Positions 1 to 10,827 of a DNA stretch of 64,000 nucleotides are shown here, piece after piece (position 1 is the first letter of the stretch; each line of letters starts with the position of its first letter). This DNA is from Hanleya hanleyi (lineage: Eukaryota; Mollusca; Polyplacophora; Lepidopleurida; Hanleyidae), in NCBI GenBank assembly GCA_036873755.1, contig JAVTVY010037020.1, positions 1-64,000 on the forward strand. Reading direction: 5' to 3'. Made by a program: the position numbers and the translations under genes. Under the pieces are notes generated by a model that saw nothing but the letters and a program-made list of their open reading frames with translations, made no database searches and had not been told where the DNA came from.

Positions 1-39
1 ATCGCGACTGAAGAAAAAACGATTAATGGAAACGGTCCC
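1..39. mobile_element. Right end of a Harbinger-like element (second copy)
   Basis: These bases are nearly identical to 2266-2304, the right end of the insertion at 233-2304 (one difference, GGTCCC against GATCCC). They are followed by TTA and the sequence TTTGATCAG. The paralogous block at 5931 has the same TTATTTGATCAG without the element, so this is a separate insertion at a TTA site whose body lies outside the window. Confidence 0.6.
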
Positions 40-230
40 TTATTTGATCAGTATATTTGACTGAAAGCACCTGGGCCTGCTTATTCCTTTTACAACAATA
101 ATTTCATTTGTAACTAAGGGAACATTATATCTTTGTTTTCTTTTCTCTTTTCTCTAATTAGTAGTACTTGTCCAGTTCAGTCTGGTTAGTCCATCATATG
201 ACAAATTGCGTAAAATATCTCAGGACGTAT
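40..230. repeat. Duplicated block, copy 1, left part
   Basis: Matches 5931-6128 almost base for base apart from a small indel (CCAATGG present only in the second copy). No coding sequence is recognisable. Together with 2305-3532 it forms copy 1 of a block whose uninterrupted version is 5931-7330. Confidence 0.85.
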
Positions 231-232
231 TA

Positions 233-2304
233 CATGTAGGCACCGTTCCCAATTATCGTTCGCGAATGAATCGTTTATTTCGTCAAATTTTCTCGAAGTC
301 GCGATTTTCCAAGGCGCGAGGAAATGTTTTTTTTCTTCCAAATAAATGATTCATTCGCGATCGCTGTTCGAATGGTTTTTTTTTCTGTTGGCAATCGTTT
401 TTCAATCGAGAAAATTCTCGCGAATAAAAAGCGACATCGCGATTCAATCGCTTTTTAATCGAGAAAATATAAACGATTGAAAAACAACGATTGAGGATTA
501 TAGCCGAAAGTAGTACACCATTGGTTCAGCCTGACTGACCCGCATACACGTTCGAGTTTCTAACACTTCAGTCAGACTATATAAAGTTCGATCATTTTTC
601 TTCTTCCTTTTCCATTCTTTGCCTATATAGCGTAAAACTATAGCGTGTTTCTGTACAGTTGGCGGTTATATAGATACGATGGGGATATGGAAAGAAATTG
701 AAAAAAAATATCTATATATATACATAGGAATAAACGTTATGCATATAATTATAACTTCATATTTACATATATTTTGTACGGGACACAAGCCCGGATATGG
801 TCAGATTGGGTCATTTGCACTTGCAATTTCGTCTATTATTTTAGGTATTTCTGTGTTTTAAAGCTGGTATTATTCCAGATTTCTTGTGTAGTATTTTTCG
901 TGAACGTTTTTGGCATCTGTGCGGGCTGAAATTTTGAGTTGATTCGTCAGATTTTCGCTGTACGCGTGGTTTTTTGTCCTACGATCACCATTTTCCTTGT
1001 GTAGATAAATGGCGCTGTATTGAATATAACATTGTCATACGGGGCTTTTGAGTCTTCGAAAGCACTTAATTATTAATATATAGTGCGGGCTATGTGTAAA
1101 AATTTTCACAACTGGTTAATCCAGTAAGAGATGAAATTATATAATATTCAGTTGGTTTTTGGCTTGAGCTTCCCTTTGGAATCATTCACAGTTCATTTAT
1201 CAAAATATAAAATTAAAATAAAAAGTATTGTACATATGCGAATCCAACCGTTACATGCGATTCAATCACCATTGTGATATGTATTTGATATAAATATGAA
1301 ATCACTGCCGCGAATATTCTTATAATAAATAAAATTAACTTGATGGTGATTTTTTGAACTTATTCACATCTCAATAGTTTAAAAACTGTACCAAAACATG
1401 AATGGACACCCTTTCCTAATGTATGTTTTACTATAACAAAATATACATATTTAATTACACTATTTTTCACCTTAATTAACCTAGAAATTCTCGGCTGGAG
1501 GGCTAGCTGTTCTGGGTTATCGCCATGCGCCCATTCACACCTCTATGAAGCCTGTGCCGTAATCATTCTGATAATGCAATCAACGACGAACTCAAATCCA
1601 CTTATGACCTGTACCCGATATTTACAAAACAAGATATTGTGACTATCATCCTGTATTGTTTATACCAAGTTGCATGAATATATGAGGAAATTATCGAAAG
1701 TATGAAGACTGAACATTAATACATTGTCGACTCACACGATTATTGAATAAACACGTAATTTTGTCATTTACGCTTCGCCAGAGTAAATCTGAGCGCGAAC
1801 GTCGCAGGAAGCATGGTACAGGTATATATGTATAGATATTTCCAGCATACGCCCTACTTCGGCTTGTAGGAGACTATAGATCGTGAATCATATATATTAT
1901 TCGGTTATCTTACGCATTTATACAGTATAGTATAGTAATATAGGTTTTTCCATCGACAAATCCGCAATCAACATTACATGTAGTTCCCAGTTCGCGGATA
2001 GAGCGGCGTACGACGGCAACACGGCCTATGTGTCAAATATCACTCCGCCTTCACGATTCTCTCGCGCCTTGAAAAAAACGATTCTCTCGCGATTGAAGAT
2101 TCGCGATCAAGAACGGATCGCGCATGGGTAAACGATTCAAAAACGATATCGCGAGAGAATGGTTTTTTCCAGAAAAGGTTCAATCGTTTTTTCTCATTTT
2201 TTTTCTCGATATCCTCGCGACTGATTCGCGAATGATCGTTTTTCAATCGAGAAAATTGAAGAAAAATCGCGACTGAAGAAAAAACGATTAATGGAAACGA
2301 TCCC
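233..2304. mobile_element. 2.07 kb Harbinger-like non-autonomous insertion
   Basis: The insertion is defined by comparison with the empty paralogous site at 6128-6130. There CGTA-TTA-TACAACGG is continuous; here it is split, with TTA on both sides (230-232 and 2305-2307). A three-base TTA duplication is typical of PIF/Harbinger elements. The ends are imperfect inverted repeats: GGCACCGTTCCCAATTATCG on the left against GGGATCGTTTCCATTAATCG read inward on the right. The left end carries six extra bases (CATGTA) before the repeat. Both ends (about 240-500 and 2045-2300) are arrays of short words such as AATCG, TCGCGA and TCGAGAAAAT. The AT-rich core has no transposase; its longest open frame is about 60 codons and looks like chance. 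Superfamily is inferred from target site and ends only. Confidence 0.6.
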
Positions 2305-2418
2305 TTATACAACGGAAAACCGAGTGTCTTTAACATTTTTCACTGTTACTGTTAATTGTTAACCTGAGAGCTTGTGAAGACTGCGCATTTTTAAACGTAT
2401 AGTTTTTTTCTCCGCAAG

Positions 2419-2791
2419 TCAAAGCTGTATTTATCTTGTTAAACGACGATAATGCCCCAAGGGATGAAACCCGCATTATAACAAAGCTGCCGCTGGATAA
2501 AAAGTCTTTGCAAGATGAAGGTAGAGATTTAATAACATCGTCAACTGAGACGCTGGTACCAAATGAATGCGGATTTCTTGTAACGAGGTCGGTAAATAAC
2601 AAATCTGCTGTAAGGCAAGGGGAGGTTTTAAGAGAGCCGCTGCTTTGGTACATTTCACGTGAAGTGGGAGGAGTGTGTAGTTCAAGATTAAAGTGCGACA
2701 ATGTTAGTTTTGCAAGGACGAATTGTACCTGTTTAACCTGGGACGTAGTGGGACACAACAGTTCATTTTTACCTACAATGCAACATACAGG
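2419..2791 (+). CDS. Possible cysteine-containing exon, copy 1 (unknown protein)
   Basis: I do not recognise a family. An open frame of about 122 codons follows a pyrimidine-rich stretch ending in CCGCAAG and ends just past an ATACAG|GTGGAG donor-like site. The last third is rich in cysteine (GVCSS, LKCDN, NCTCL, GGAC), as in an extracellular module. The same frame is open at 6244-6616 in the duplicate. Seven differences separate the two frames, four of them amino-acid changing, so there is no sign of strong purifying selection. An open frame on the opposite strand covers the same DNA. It may be a pseudogene exon or a chance frame. Confidence 0.2.
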
Positions 2792-3293
2792 TGGAGCTTG
2801 CTGATTCATATTCATATATTAGGGCAATCCTAGACGATAGATCTGAAATAGATGGGTTTTTTTTCAAAGTTTGTGTATTCCATCTGAGAAATGCTGTTCT
2901 ACATCCACGGGGATCGTGATTTTGCAGTTAATTTTCATTTCTTTCTGTCAAGGGATGCTAATGGAGGATAATGCTAGATATCACAGTGGTGTAATTACTA
3001 AAAATAACTCGAAAAACATCCACCTCCACAAGCACGTGACAACCGGGGGGACATTTTTCCCGCAATTTGCTGTAATGATATGAAACAGATGAACATGAAA
3101 AAAGATTTCAGCAGGATATAAGTTTACGTTGAATTTGCAGCACATTTCCTGACCAGTCAGCAATTTTACTTAGATTCATCAATTCACTTCTATTTTAGCT
3201 CTCAGCGTTCTGCAAACGACTTATGACTGACGGAGTTATCTCCCTTGATAAGCCTGTGATTAGGTCATTTTTTCTTCCTTGATTGTCGTACAG

Positions 3294-3462
3294 GACGTGG
3301 TGTACATATACGGGGAATTGTGCCCAGATTACTCTCTACCTTTATTTGAAAGATACTTTAGCGCTTTTCCACGAAGCGCCTGCACTCAAAGTTTTTCAAA
3401 TTTGTCTGTGCATATAACATGCTGGGAGCAAAATAGAAGCGTAGCGGAAAAGAACTTTAGTG
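3294..3462 (+). CDS. Possible cysteine-rich exon, copy 1 (unknown protein)
   Basis: A 169-bp stretch between an acceptor-like GTCGTACAG and a donor-like GTACGT stays open in one frame, encoding about 56 residues with three cysteines (ELCPDY, RSACTQ, ITCWEQ). The duplicate at 7095-7263 keeps both splice-like edges and the frame. Joining it to 2419-2791 does not preserve the frame, so either a connecting exon is missing or one of the two is spurious. The family is unknown. Confidence 0.22.
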
Positions 3463-3829
3463 GTACGTTTTGGATTTTGTGTAATCAAATAAACAAGGGG
3501 GCGACAATATACATTATTATCTAAATACCGACTTTTATAACTAAAATTATATGGGTGTGAAAATACTGAACAACGATACGGATTTGCTATTTGGAACATC
3601 ATGATGTATTGCCTGTGTGGAGACTAAGATTGTCCGATGGCTAAGAGTGTCCCGCTCCTATCTTCTAACCCAGTTAGGACATTTTTATCCACATTGGGGA
3701 TAAGTGTCCATCCATGGTTGCAATAGAAATGATATGAAAAGGGACACTAATCCCCAGGACATCTTTAGTCATCACACCGGCGTCGTTGAAAACCAAAACT
3801 AGTTATGTATACTACACAATTTTTTTTAT

Positions 3830-3990
3830 TTTAGTGCTAATGCTGTTATGTTATGGTTATGGACGCGGAAATTCTTTAATGGACGAATGTTGAATGACAG
3901 ATTAGAGGCGTGTATGTATCCAGTTCATTCACATATAGTTCAACTAAAACACGTGCCAAATTGTTCCCTTACATAACACCTTGTTTACAA
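3830..3990 (+). pseudogene. 3' coding tail of a reverse-transcriptase retroelement
   Basis: The stretch around GTGCTAATGCTGTTATG and ATTCTTTAATGGACGAATG recurs, on the minus strand, in the retroelement copies at about 31800, 42090 and 4400, and on the + strand at about 45965. Translated, it gives a conserved FNGRxLNDRLEAC-like motif. It is a detached 3' end facing the copy at 4395-5110 tail to tail. Confidence 0.45.
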
Positions 3991-4069
3991 ACAATTAGGT
4001 CAGATAACTGTCACGATTTTACCTTATTTCACATCATGTTCCTTGGAGTTCTGGATAGGCCGGTATCAG

Positions 4070-4301
4070 TGCGTTGGAACCACAAGACATTGATCTCCAC
4101 GTTATCGAAGACTGTCGGGATATTTCACAAACAAGGTTTGTTATCATCAATGAAAACTGCAAAACGATTATTCAGTATGCCTGTAGACAGTTTACCGACA
4201 AGGTTGGATCAGGTAAATGGGTCGGTAATTGTCACGAATTGCTTTTGTACCCTATTTGTGAATATTTCGATGGAACCAACCGTTCATGTTTGTGGAAATA
4301 A
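4070..4301 (+). CDS. Cysteine-rich open frame, possible terminal exon
   Basis: A frame of about 75 codons opens after an acceptor-like CGGTATCAG and ends in TAA. It holds six cysteines (EDCRD, ENCKT, YACRQ, GNCHE, PICEY, RSCLW), which is high for random DNA of this composition. The NCHELLLYPICEY stretch is loosely reminiscent of a frizzled-type cysteine-rich domain, but that is only an impression. It lies between two opposed retroelement tails, which weakens the case for a real gene. Confidence 0.2.
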
Positions 4302-4394
4302 CCCTGTATCTATTATGAGGTTAAACCATTTTGCGTTAACGATAATGGTAAGTTGTTTTGAAATAATTGTTTGTTACAGTATCATTACAAGCAT

Positions 4395-5110
4395 CCAGCC
4401 CGCCATTCAATAGTCGGCAGTCTCCCATTAAAAAATTCTATAACAACATTAGCACTACATTGATAAAAAATCATAGTGCACAAAATTATAAACTAGTTTC
4501 CCCCTGAAGAAAATCAGCATGATTTTCGTTGCGAATCCTTATCTAAAGAATAATGAGTCCCAGTTACGCTTTGAATGCAATTGTTCGTATGAAAACCATG
4601 ACGATCCTCAAGGGTTCACATGTCCCGTAGTCCTGGGTTAAGAGTCACATTTAAAATAGGATATAGCAATTTGCGCAAAAGTTACGAAAGGTAACACCAA
4701 AGATTTTAAACGCTGCGCTCGCAGCAAGCTATCAGCGTGCGATATGTATCGCCAAATCCAAGAAAATTTGAAGGAAGGCGCTTGATGGTACAGCCATGTT
4801 TCTCCAATTTTTGTGTCGTTGATAAAATCATCATATTTCACACATGATCTAACAAATGCTACTAGGTGAGATATGTTCGCGTCATATGCACAGACAGGGA
4901 TAGTTTAGAAAGGGATGTCTAAATTATAGTCATCTCTCTTGTAAAGTTGCCGAGAGTGAGTTATAGATCTAAAAATGGTGTGCCATTATAGCTATCTGTT
5001 GTTTCTTTCGAATCGAGTGAAGGTAGTTATATATCGTTCACTGCCTCATTAATGTAGCGATTAACCACAGCGAGAAGGTCGTTTATACACAGCGTTTGGT
5101 GTTCAATCTC
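4395..5110 (-). pseudogene. Decayed reverse-transcriptase element, 3' fragment (copy A)
   Basis: This DNA parallels 31790-32520 in the same order and orientation: the terminal coding motif (CCGCCATTCAATAGTCGGCA), the TATAACAACATTAGCAC stretch, GATTTTCGTTG, and the segment that in copy B encodes the residues after the RT palm. Frames are broken throughout. It is a 5'-truncated remnant of the family better preserved at 31740-32950. Confidence 0.5.
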
Positions 5111-5930
5111 ACTGCAATTTGTAGTGTTTAGGTCCCCAGCTACCAGCATTGAAACTCCACAGCTTCACAGTAACCTGTTAATATATCTTTAAAACAAACC
5201 CGATAGACGCTCTGAAATAAATTTTTGGAATTCAGTTCACAACAATTGACGAATACTTTCACAGACTGGTTCAACATTTCGGTGCTTGTAATTTAAAGCC
5301 TACATTGATTCTGACAATGACAGCCTCACGCGAAAGAAGGATTCTATACAGAAGCGATTTTTTTTGACAGCCACTGTCTAGTAACTCTGTGCTGTGCTAA
5401 TTATTCAATGAATTATTTCCCGTTTTTATTACCGTCTGCTCCTCATCTTTTGTCTGAGATATATAAAGTATTGAAGATATGTATAAAAACATCATATCTC
5501 GACCGACCACCCCTCCCCTTCCGTTCCTCCGCCCATCCCAATACATCATTGTGTAGCTGAAGTCATTGTCGGTTAAGTGACAGCGAAACCCGTTAGCTCT
5601 CTAGTAGACGTCGTGGTAGCACATCTCTGATGGTGCGAGAATGCAGCAAGGTAGACAAGATTGAATATACATTTACCTTCAAGAGTGAAGTTATGTGTGA
5701 CTTGCCTGCCGCTAAATATACATGTATGTTTACATATAACTGGTGACATTTTCAAATATTTAATCGAAGTACACCGAAAACACGTGACAATTATAAGTAA
5801 GCAAACATAATGGAGACTTATTCAACTGACTAGATATTAAATTTAAAACATTTTCCTCATACGAAGTTACTGCGGATAATCAAGCCAAAAGACTGCAAAT
5901 AGAGCATCATTTTATCAGAAAGTTGCGCAC
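5111..5930. other. No gene seen
   Basis: AT-rich single-copy-looking DNA. I see no splice-bounded open frame, RNA gene or internal repeat. Confidence 0.5.
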
Positions 5931-7330
5931 TTATTTGATCAGTATATTTGACTGAAAGTCCAATGGCACCTGGGCCTGCTTATTCCTTTTACAACAATAA
6001 TTTCATTTGTAACTAAGGGAACATAATATCTTTCTTTTCTTTTCTCTTTTCTCTAATTAGTAGTACTTGTCCAGTTCAGTCTGGTTAGTCCATCATATGA
6101 CAAATTGCGTAAAATATCTCAGGACGTATTATACAACGGAAAACCGAGTGTCTTCAACATTGTTCACTGTTACTGTTAATTGTTAACCTGCGAGCTTATG
6201 AAGACTGCGCATTTTTAAACGTATAGTTTTTTTTCTCCGCAAGTCAAAGCTGTATTTATCTTGTTAAACGACGATAATGCCCCAAGGGATGAAACCCGCA
6301 TTATAACAAAGCTGCCGCTGGATAAAAAGTCTTTGCAAGACGAAGGTAGAGATTTAATAACATCGTCAACTGAGACGCTGGTACCAAATGAATGCGGATT
6401 TCTTGTAACGAGGTCGGTAAATAACAAATCTGCTGTAAGGCAAGGGAAGGTTTTAAGAGAGCCGCTGCTTTGGTACATTTCACATGAAGTGGGAGGAGTG
6501 TGTAGTTCAAGATTAAAGTGCGACAATGTTAGTTTTTCAAGGGCGAACTGTACCTGTTTAACCTGGGACGTAGTGGGACACAATAGTTCATTTTTACCTA
6601 CAATGCAACATACAGGTGGAGCTTGCTGATTCATATTCATATATTAGGGCAATCCTAGACGATAGATCTGAAATAGATGGGTAGTTTGTGTATTCTATCT
6701 GAGAAATGCGGGGAACGTGATTTTGCAGTTAATTTTCATTTCTTTCTGTCAAGGGATGCTAATGGAGGATAATGCTAGATATCACAGTGGTGTAATTACT
6801 AAAAATAACTCGAAAAACATCCCCCTCCACAAGCACGTGACAACCGGGGGGACATTTTTTCCGCAATTTGCTGTAATGATATGAAACAGATGAACATGAA
6901 CAAAGATTTCAGCAGGATATAAGTTTACGTTGAATTTGCAGCACATTTCCTGACCAGTCAGCAATTTTGCTTAGATTCATCAATTCACTTCTATTTTAGG
7001 TCTCAGCGTTCTGCAAACCACTTATGACTGACGGAGTTATCTCCCTTGATAAGCCTGTGATTAGGTCATTTTTTCTTCCTTGATTGTCCTACAGGACGTG
7101 GTGTACATATACGGGGAATTGTGCCCAGATTACTCTCTACCTTTATTTGAAAGATACTTTAGCGCTATACCACGAAGCGCCTGCACTCAAAGTTTTTCAA
7201 ATTTGTCTGTGCATATAACATGCTGGGAGCAAAATAGAAGCGTAGCGGAAAAGAACTTTGGTGGTACGTTTTGGATTTTGTGTAATCAAATAATCACGGG
7301 GGCGACAATATACATTATTCTCTGAATACC
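5931..7330. repeat. Duplicated block, copy 2 (uninterrupted)
   Basis: The intact counterpart of 40-230 plus 2305-3532. It serves as the pre-insertion reference for two TTA-target insertions in copy 1, at 5931 (element end 1-39) and at 6128-6130 (element 233-2304). It carries the same cysteine-rich open frames at about 6244-6616 and 7095-7263. Confidence 0.85.
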
Positions 7331-7331
7331 G

Positions 7332-8545
7332 ACTTCCCTTACAAACCAATAAGCTGGGGAATTTGTGGGGTTTATGTCGGGCAAGCTGTGTAGGGATCAT
7401 GTGGGGAATGTGTAGGACAGCCAATGTGGGGACTGTCTAGGGATTTGGTAAAATCCCCACATTGGACTTAATCATGGAAAAGGAGTTTCTTAATGCTGCT
7501 TAGCTGAATTAAATCCCCGCACTATCCCAACCTCAGCCCCACATGTTCCCCACATGTGGGGATGATGTGGGGAACTATATTTAAAGCTGGTATGGTATAG
7601 ACCCACAATATTCCTGCAGTAAGTCCAGCATGGTACAGAAAACCCCACAATATCCCCACGTGGGGAATCTGCGGGGCAGAAAACCCCACAATATCCCCAT
7701 GTGGGGAATCTGCGGGGCAGTAATTCCAGCATGGGACAGAAAACCCCACAATATCCCGACGTGGAGAATCTGCGGGGCAGAAAACCCCACAACATCCCCA
7801 CGTGGGGAATCTGTGGGGCAGTAATTCCAGCATGGGAGAGAAAATCCGACAACATCCCCAGGTGGGGAATCTGCGGGGCACTAATTCCAATATGGGAGAG
7901 AAAACCCCACAATATCCCCACGTGGGGAATATACGGGGCAGAAAACCCCATAACATCCCCACGTGGGGAATCTGCGGGACAGTAATCTCAGCATGGGAGA
8001 GACAACCCCACCATATCCCCACGTGAGGGATCTGCGGGGGCAGAAAACCCCACAATATCCCCACGTGGGGAATCTGTGGGGCAGTAATTCCAGCATGGGA
8101 GAGAAAACCCCACAAGATCCAGACGTGGGTAATCTGCGGGGCAGAAAACCCCACAACATCCCCACGTGGGGAATCTGCGGGGCAGTAATTCCAGCATGGG
8201 AGAGAAAACCAACCATATCCCCAGGTGGGGAATCTGCGGGGCAGTAATTCCAATATGGGAGAGAAAACCACACAATATCCCCACGTGGGAAATCTGCGGG
8301 GCAGAAAACCCCACAACATCCCCACGTGGGGCATCTGCGGGGCAGTAATTCCAGCATGGGAGAGACAACCCCACAATATCCCCATGTGGGGAATCTGCGG
8401 GGCAGAAAACCCCACAATATCCCCACGTGGGGAATCTGCGGGGCAGTAATTCCAGAATGGGAGAGAAAACCCCACAATATCCCCACGTGGGGAATCTGCG
8501 GGGCAGTAATTCCAATATGGGGCAGAAAACCTCACAAAGAGGTAT
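7332..8545. repeat. Higher-order minisatellite of 41- and 60-bp units
   Basis: From about 7640 to 8545 the DNA alternates a 41-bp unit (GGGAATCTGCGGGGCAGAAA then CCCCACAATATCCCCACGTG) and a 60-bp unit that carries an extra GTAATTCCAGCATGGGAGAG. Successive CACGTG-type cores lie at roughly 7656, 7697, 7757, 7798, 7858, 7918, 7959, 8019, 8061, 8120, 8161, 8221, 8280, 8321, 8381, 8422 and 8482. Each unit joins its neighbour through the 12-bp palindrome CCCCACGTGGGG. Related but non-periodic words (GTGGGG, CCCCAC) occupy 7340-7620. The unit lacks stop codons in most frames, so long repetitive open frames appear on both strands; these are by-products. Confidence 0.95.
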
Positions 8546-8875
8546 GGCAACATCTCCACAGTAACCCTAGGGGATGGCGTGGGGTTGTCGCCCCCGAATG
8601 TACCAACAATGGGTTATTTTTGGGGTAGTTATTTGGGAGTGGGGAATGCATTGGGCAGAGCACTCTGCAGTATCACCACAAATGGGGAAATTACGGAGCA
8701 GGATGCACAAAACACCATCTGTACAGAATTCTTGGGGTGTGGGGGAGGGGGCATCTTCTATCTGAAAGGGCATGTCATTTGTACAGACTGTCTAGTCTGT
8801 CCCGATTCCTCCTGCAATATCATCCATCCCTTAAAATAACCACCAGCAGAAGCAAAATCCACGCGTATTTCAACT

Positions 8876-8881
8876 TTTATT
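8876..8881 (-). promoter_or_regulatory. Poly(A) signal AATAAA of the minus-strand gene
   Basis: AATAAA on the minus strand, about 105 bases beyond the stop codon at 8989-8987. Its spacing supports 8987-9229 as a genuine terminal exon. Confidence 0.5.
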
Positions 8882-8986
8882 CTTTCACAGCATAAAATAT
8901 ATAACGAACCATGTCTTAAAACACCCGAGCACAAAATGGGAAGCACATTGAAAGTCTGTGTCAAGTAGAATGTTTTTTTTCATCCC

Positions 8987-9229
8987 TCAAAGGTTTAAAA
9001 AAATCTGTCTTGGTCTTTTCCCACCTGTTGTGGGATGGCCTTTAGCATTCCTTGGGGGACTGTCATTGGCAGATGAGGGTGAAGCTGAAGAAGAGTTCAC
9101 CAGCTCTTCTGACATGTGGAGATCATGCTTCTTCAATGGTGTTTTCTGGCAGATTCTACCTGACTTTGCTGCATCATGGCATTTCTGAGTGATGCCTCTC
9201 CTTACTTTGGACCACAGTGTGCCCTTGAA
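8987..9229 (-). CDS. Terminal exon of an unnamed minus-strand gene
   Basis: About 80 codons ending in TGA, basic at the start (FKGTLWSKVRRGITQKCHD) and then low-complexity, rich in Ser, Pro and Asn. Two acceptors are possible. CAACCAG at 9230 gives phase 0 and splices in frame to the exon at 11344-11505. TTCCAG at 9247 has a better pyrimidine tract and gives five more residues, but in a different phase. The Trp...Val-Arg-Arg...Ile...Lys-Cys spacing weakly resembles the end of a BEN domain (DNA-binding); this is an impression only. A poly(A) signal follows. No full-length homologue comes to mind. Confidence 0.45.
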   Translation of the reverse strand, partial: FKGTLWSKVRRGITQKCHDAAKSGRICQKTPLKKHDLHMSEELVNSSSASPSSANDSPPRNAKGHPTTGGKRPRQIFLNL

Positions 9230-9689
9230 CTGGTTGCAAACATAACCTGGAAGTCAAACAATGAAAAACGATTAGTATATTCTGAATGCCCGAGCTATGG
9301 TAATAAATTAATACAGGAAACAAATATGGTTGAGCAGAGATATTCCAGTTTCATGATAATGGCAGTCAAACATTGACCCCTACAAAATTGGCTAAAACAA
9401 AACACAATAAATTCAGATCACTCTCATCGCTGATCAGACCATTTTATGTTCATAAAATAGCCCATGGGCTTCAATACCCCTTGGCTATCAGTTATTGTCT
9501 ACACCCAGCAATCATGCATTGTATAACATCATCAGTGTATTTTTAGAACTAGATAACAAAAATGTGATCTAGTAGGATTGACTGTAGTTCAGCTTTTGCC
9601 AAGGCCGGAGGTTCTGGTAGAGCATGACCGAATTCTTAGCTCTAAATATATTCTTTTAAAGAGTTTATAATCCAATCAAGTAATTTTAT

Positions 9690-10800
9690 CTTGGAAATAT
9701 AGATCAAGGTCAGTCATCTTCAAAAAATTTCAAGTCAATTCTAATCGCATAGGGAACATGAATTTGGATATCTTAAACTTAACATATAGAATTTGACCTT
9801 TCAAAAGTAGGTCAAGGTCAGTGATATTCTTCATTAATCTTCAGGTCCAGCCATAAGTGATATAAATTTATACAATGTAGATATAATCTTTCATAGAATA
9901 TTGTACTAAATAGAATCTGATTTTGATGAAATAGGTCAAGGATAAAATAGGTCAAGGTCAGCCATCTTCAGCATACCTTTGGAGCATCACCAGATGTACA
10001 CATGGCATTAATTTGAAAAGCCTAGCTATATTCTTCATGTTAGACCATAATAAACAGTATATGACCTATACAAAATAGGTCAAGGTCAGTCAACTGGGAT
10101 AGGCTTCTAGTCAGTCACGAGTTACCGGAGTAATATGAATTTGGAGACCCCAGCTTCAATCCTTCCAAAATTATAGCAAATACTAAAATTTGACCTTGAT
10201 AAAACAGGTCAAGGTCAGTCATCTTCAGTACATCTCTGGTCCTTCACCAGGTGTATACATAGTATCAAATCGGAAACCCTGGATATATTTCTTCATGTTA
10301 GACCAAAATAAACCGTATTATGACCTTGAAAAAATAGGTCAAGGTCAGTCAACTGGGATAGGCGTCTAGCCAATCACCAGTTACATAAGTAATATAAATT
10401 TGGAGACCCTAGCTTCAATCCTTAAAAAAATATAGCAAATACTATAATTTGACCTTGATAAAATAGGTCAAGGTCAGTTATCTTAAGTACACCTCTGGAC
10501 CTTCGCCAGATGTATACATAGTATTGATTCGGATAGCCTAGCTTTATTTTTTCATATTATATCACAATAAACAGTATATACCTATAAAAAATAGGTCAAG
10601 GTCAGTCAACTGGAATAGACTTCTAGTCAATCAGGAGTTGCATATATAATATGAATTTGGGGACCCTAGCTTCAATCCTATCAAAAATATAGCAAATACT
10701 AGAATTTGACCTTGATAAATAGGTCAAGGTCAGCCATTTTTAATAGGCTTCTGACCCTTCACCCAATACATATGTGGTATCAATTCACAATGCCTGGCTA
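9690..10800. repeat. 129-bp tandem array carrying TCAAGGTCA in every unit
   Basis: TCAAGGTCA begins at 9704, 9812, 9952, 10080, 10209, 10339, 10468, 10596 and 10724, a steady 128-130 bp spacing after the first two. Alternate units differ (CATCTTCAGTA type against CAACTGGGATAGG type), giving a ~258-bp higher-order repeat. Many units also carry TGACCTTGATAAAATA just before the site, making an inverted pair. Confidence 0.9.
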
Positions 10801-10827
10801 TAATTCTTCTTGAGATATCGTGTTCAC

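Larger units (their letters stand above)
2305..3532. repeat. Duplicated block, copy 1, right part
   Basis: Near-identical to 6128-7330. Differences are scattered substitutions and small indels, for example around 2862-2910. Similarity stops at ACCGACTT; copy 1 continues into unique AT-rich DNA, while copy 2 runs straight into the minisatellite at 7332. Confidence 0.85.

Noticed and set aside
679..861. A 60-codon open frame inside the Harbinger-like insertion
   Set aside because: AT-rich, low complexity, no transposase motif and no splice context.
2330..2815. A 161-codon minus-strand frame, also present at 6215-6640
   Set aside because: Opposite strand of the cysteine-rich frame, with no motif; conservation between the blocks reflects DNA duplication, not coding constraint.
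4502..4540. A second hammerhead-like core (CTGAAGA near 4506)
   Set aside because: The GAAA strand and stem III are absent; the similarity is limited to one short word in a retroelement 3' end.
7522..8559. A 345-codon open frame on the minus strand and several shorter ones on both strands
   Set aside because: They lie wholly in the 41/60-bp minisatellite, which has few stop codons in any frame; unit lengths not divisible by three move the frame through the same words.
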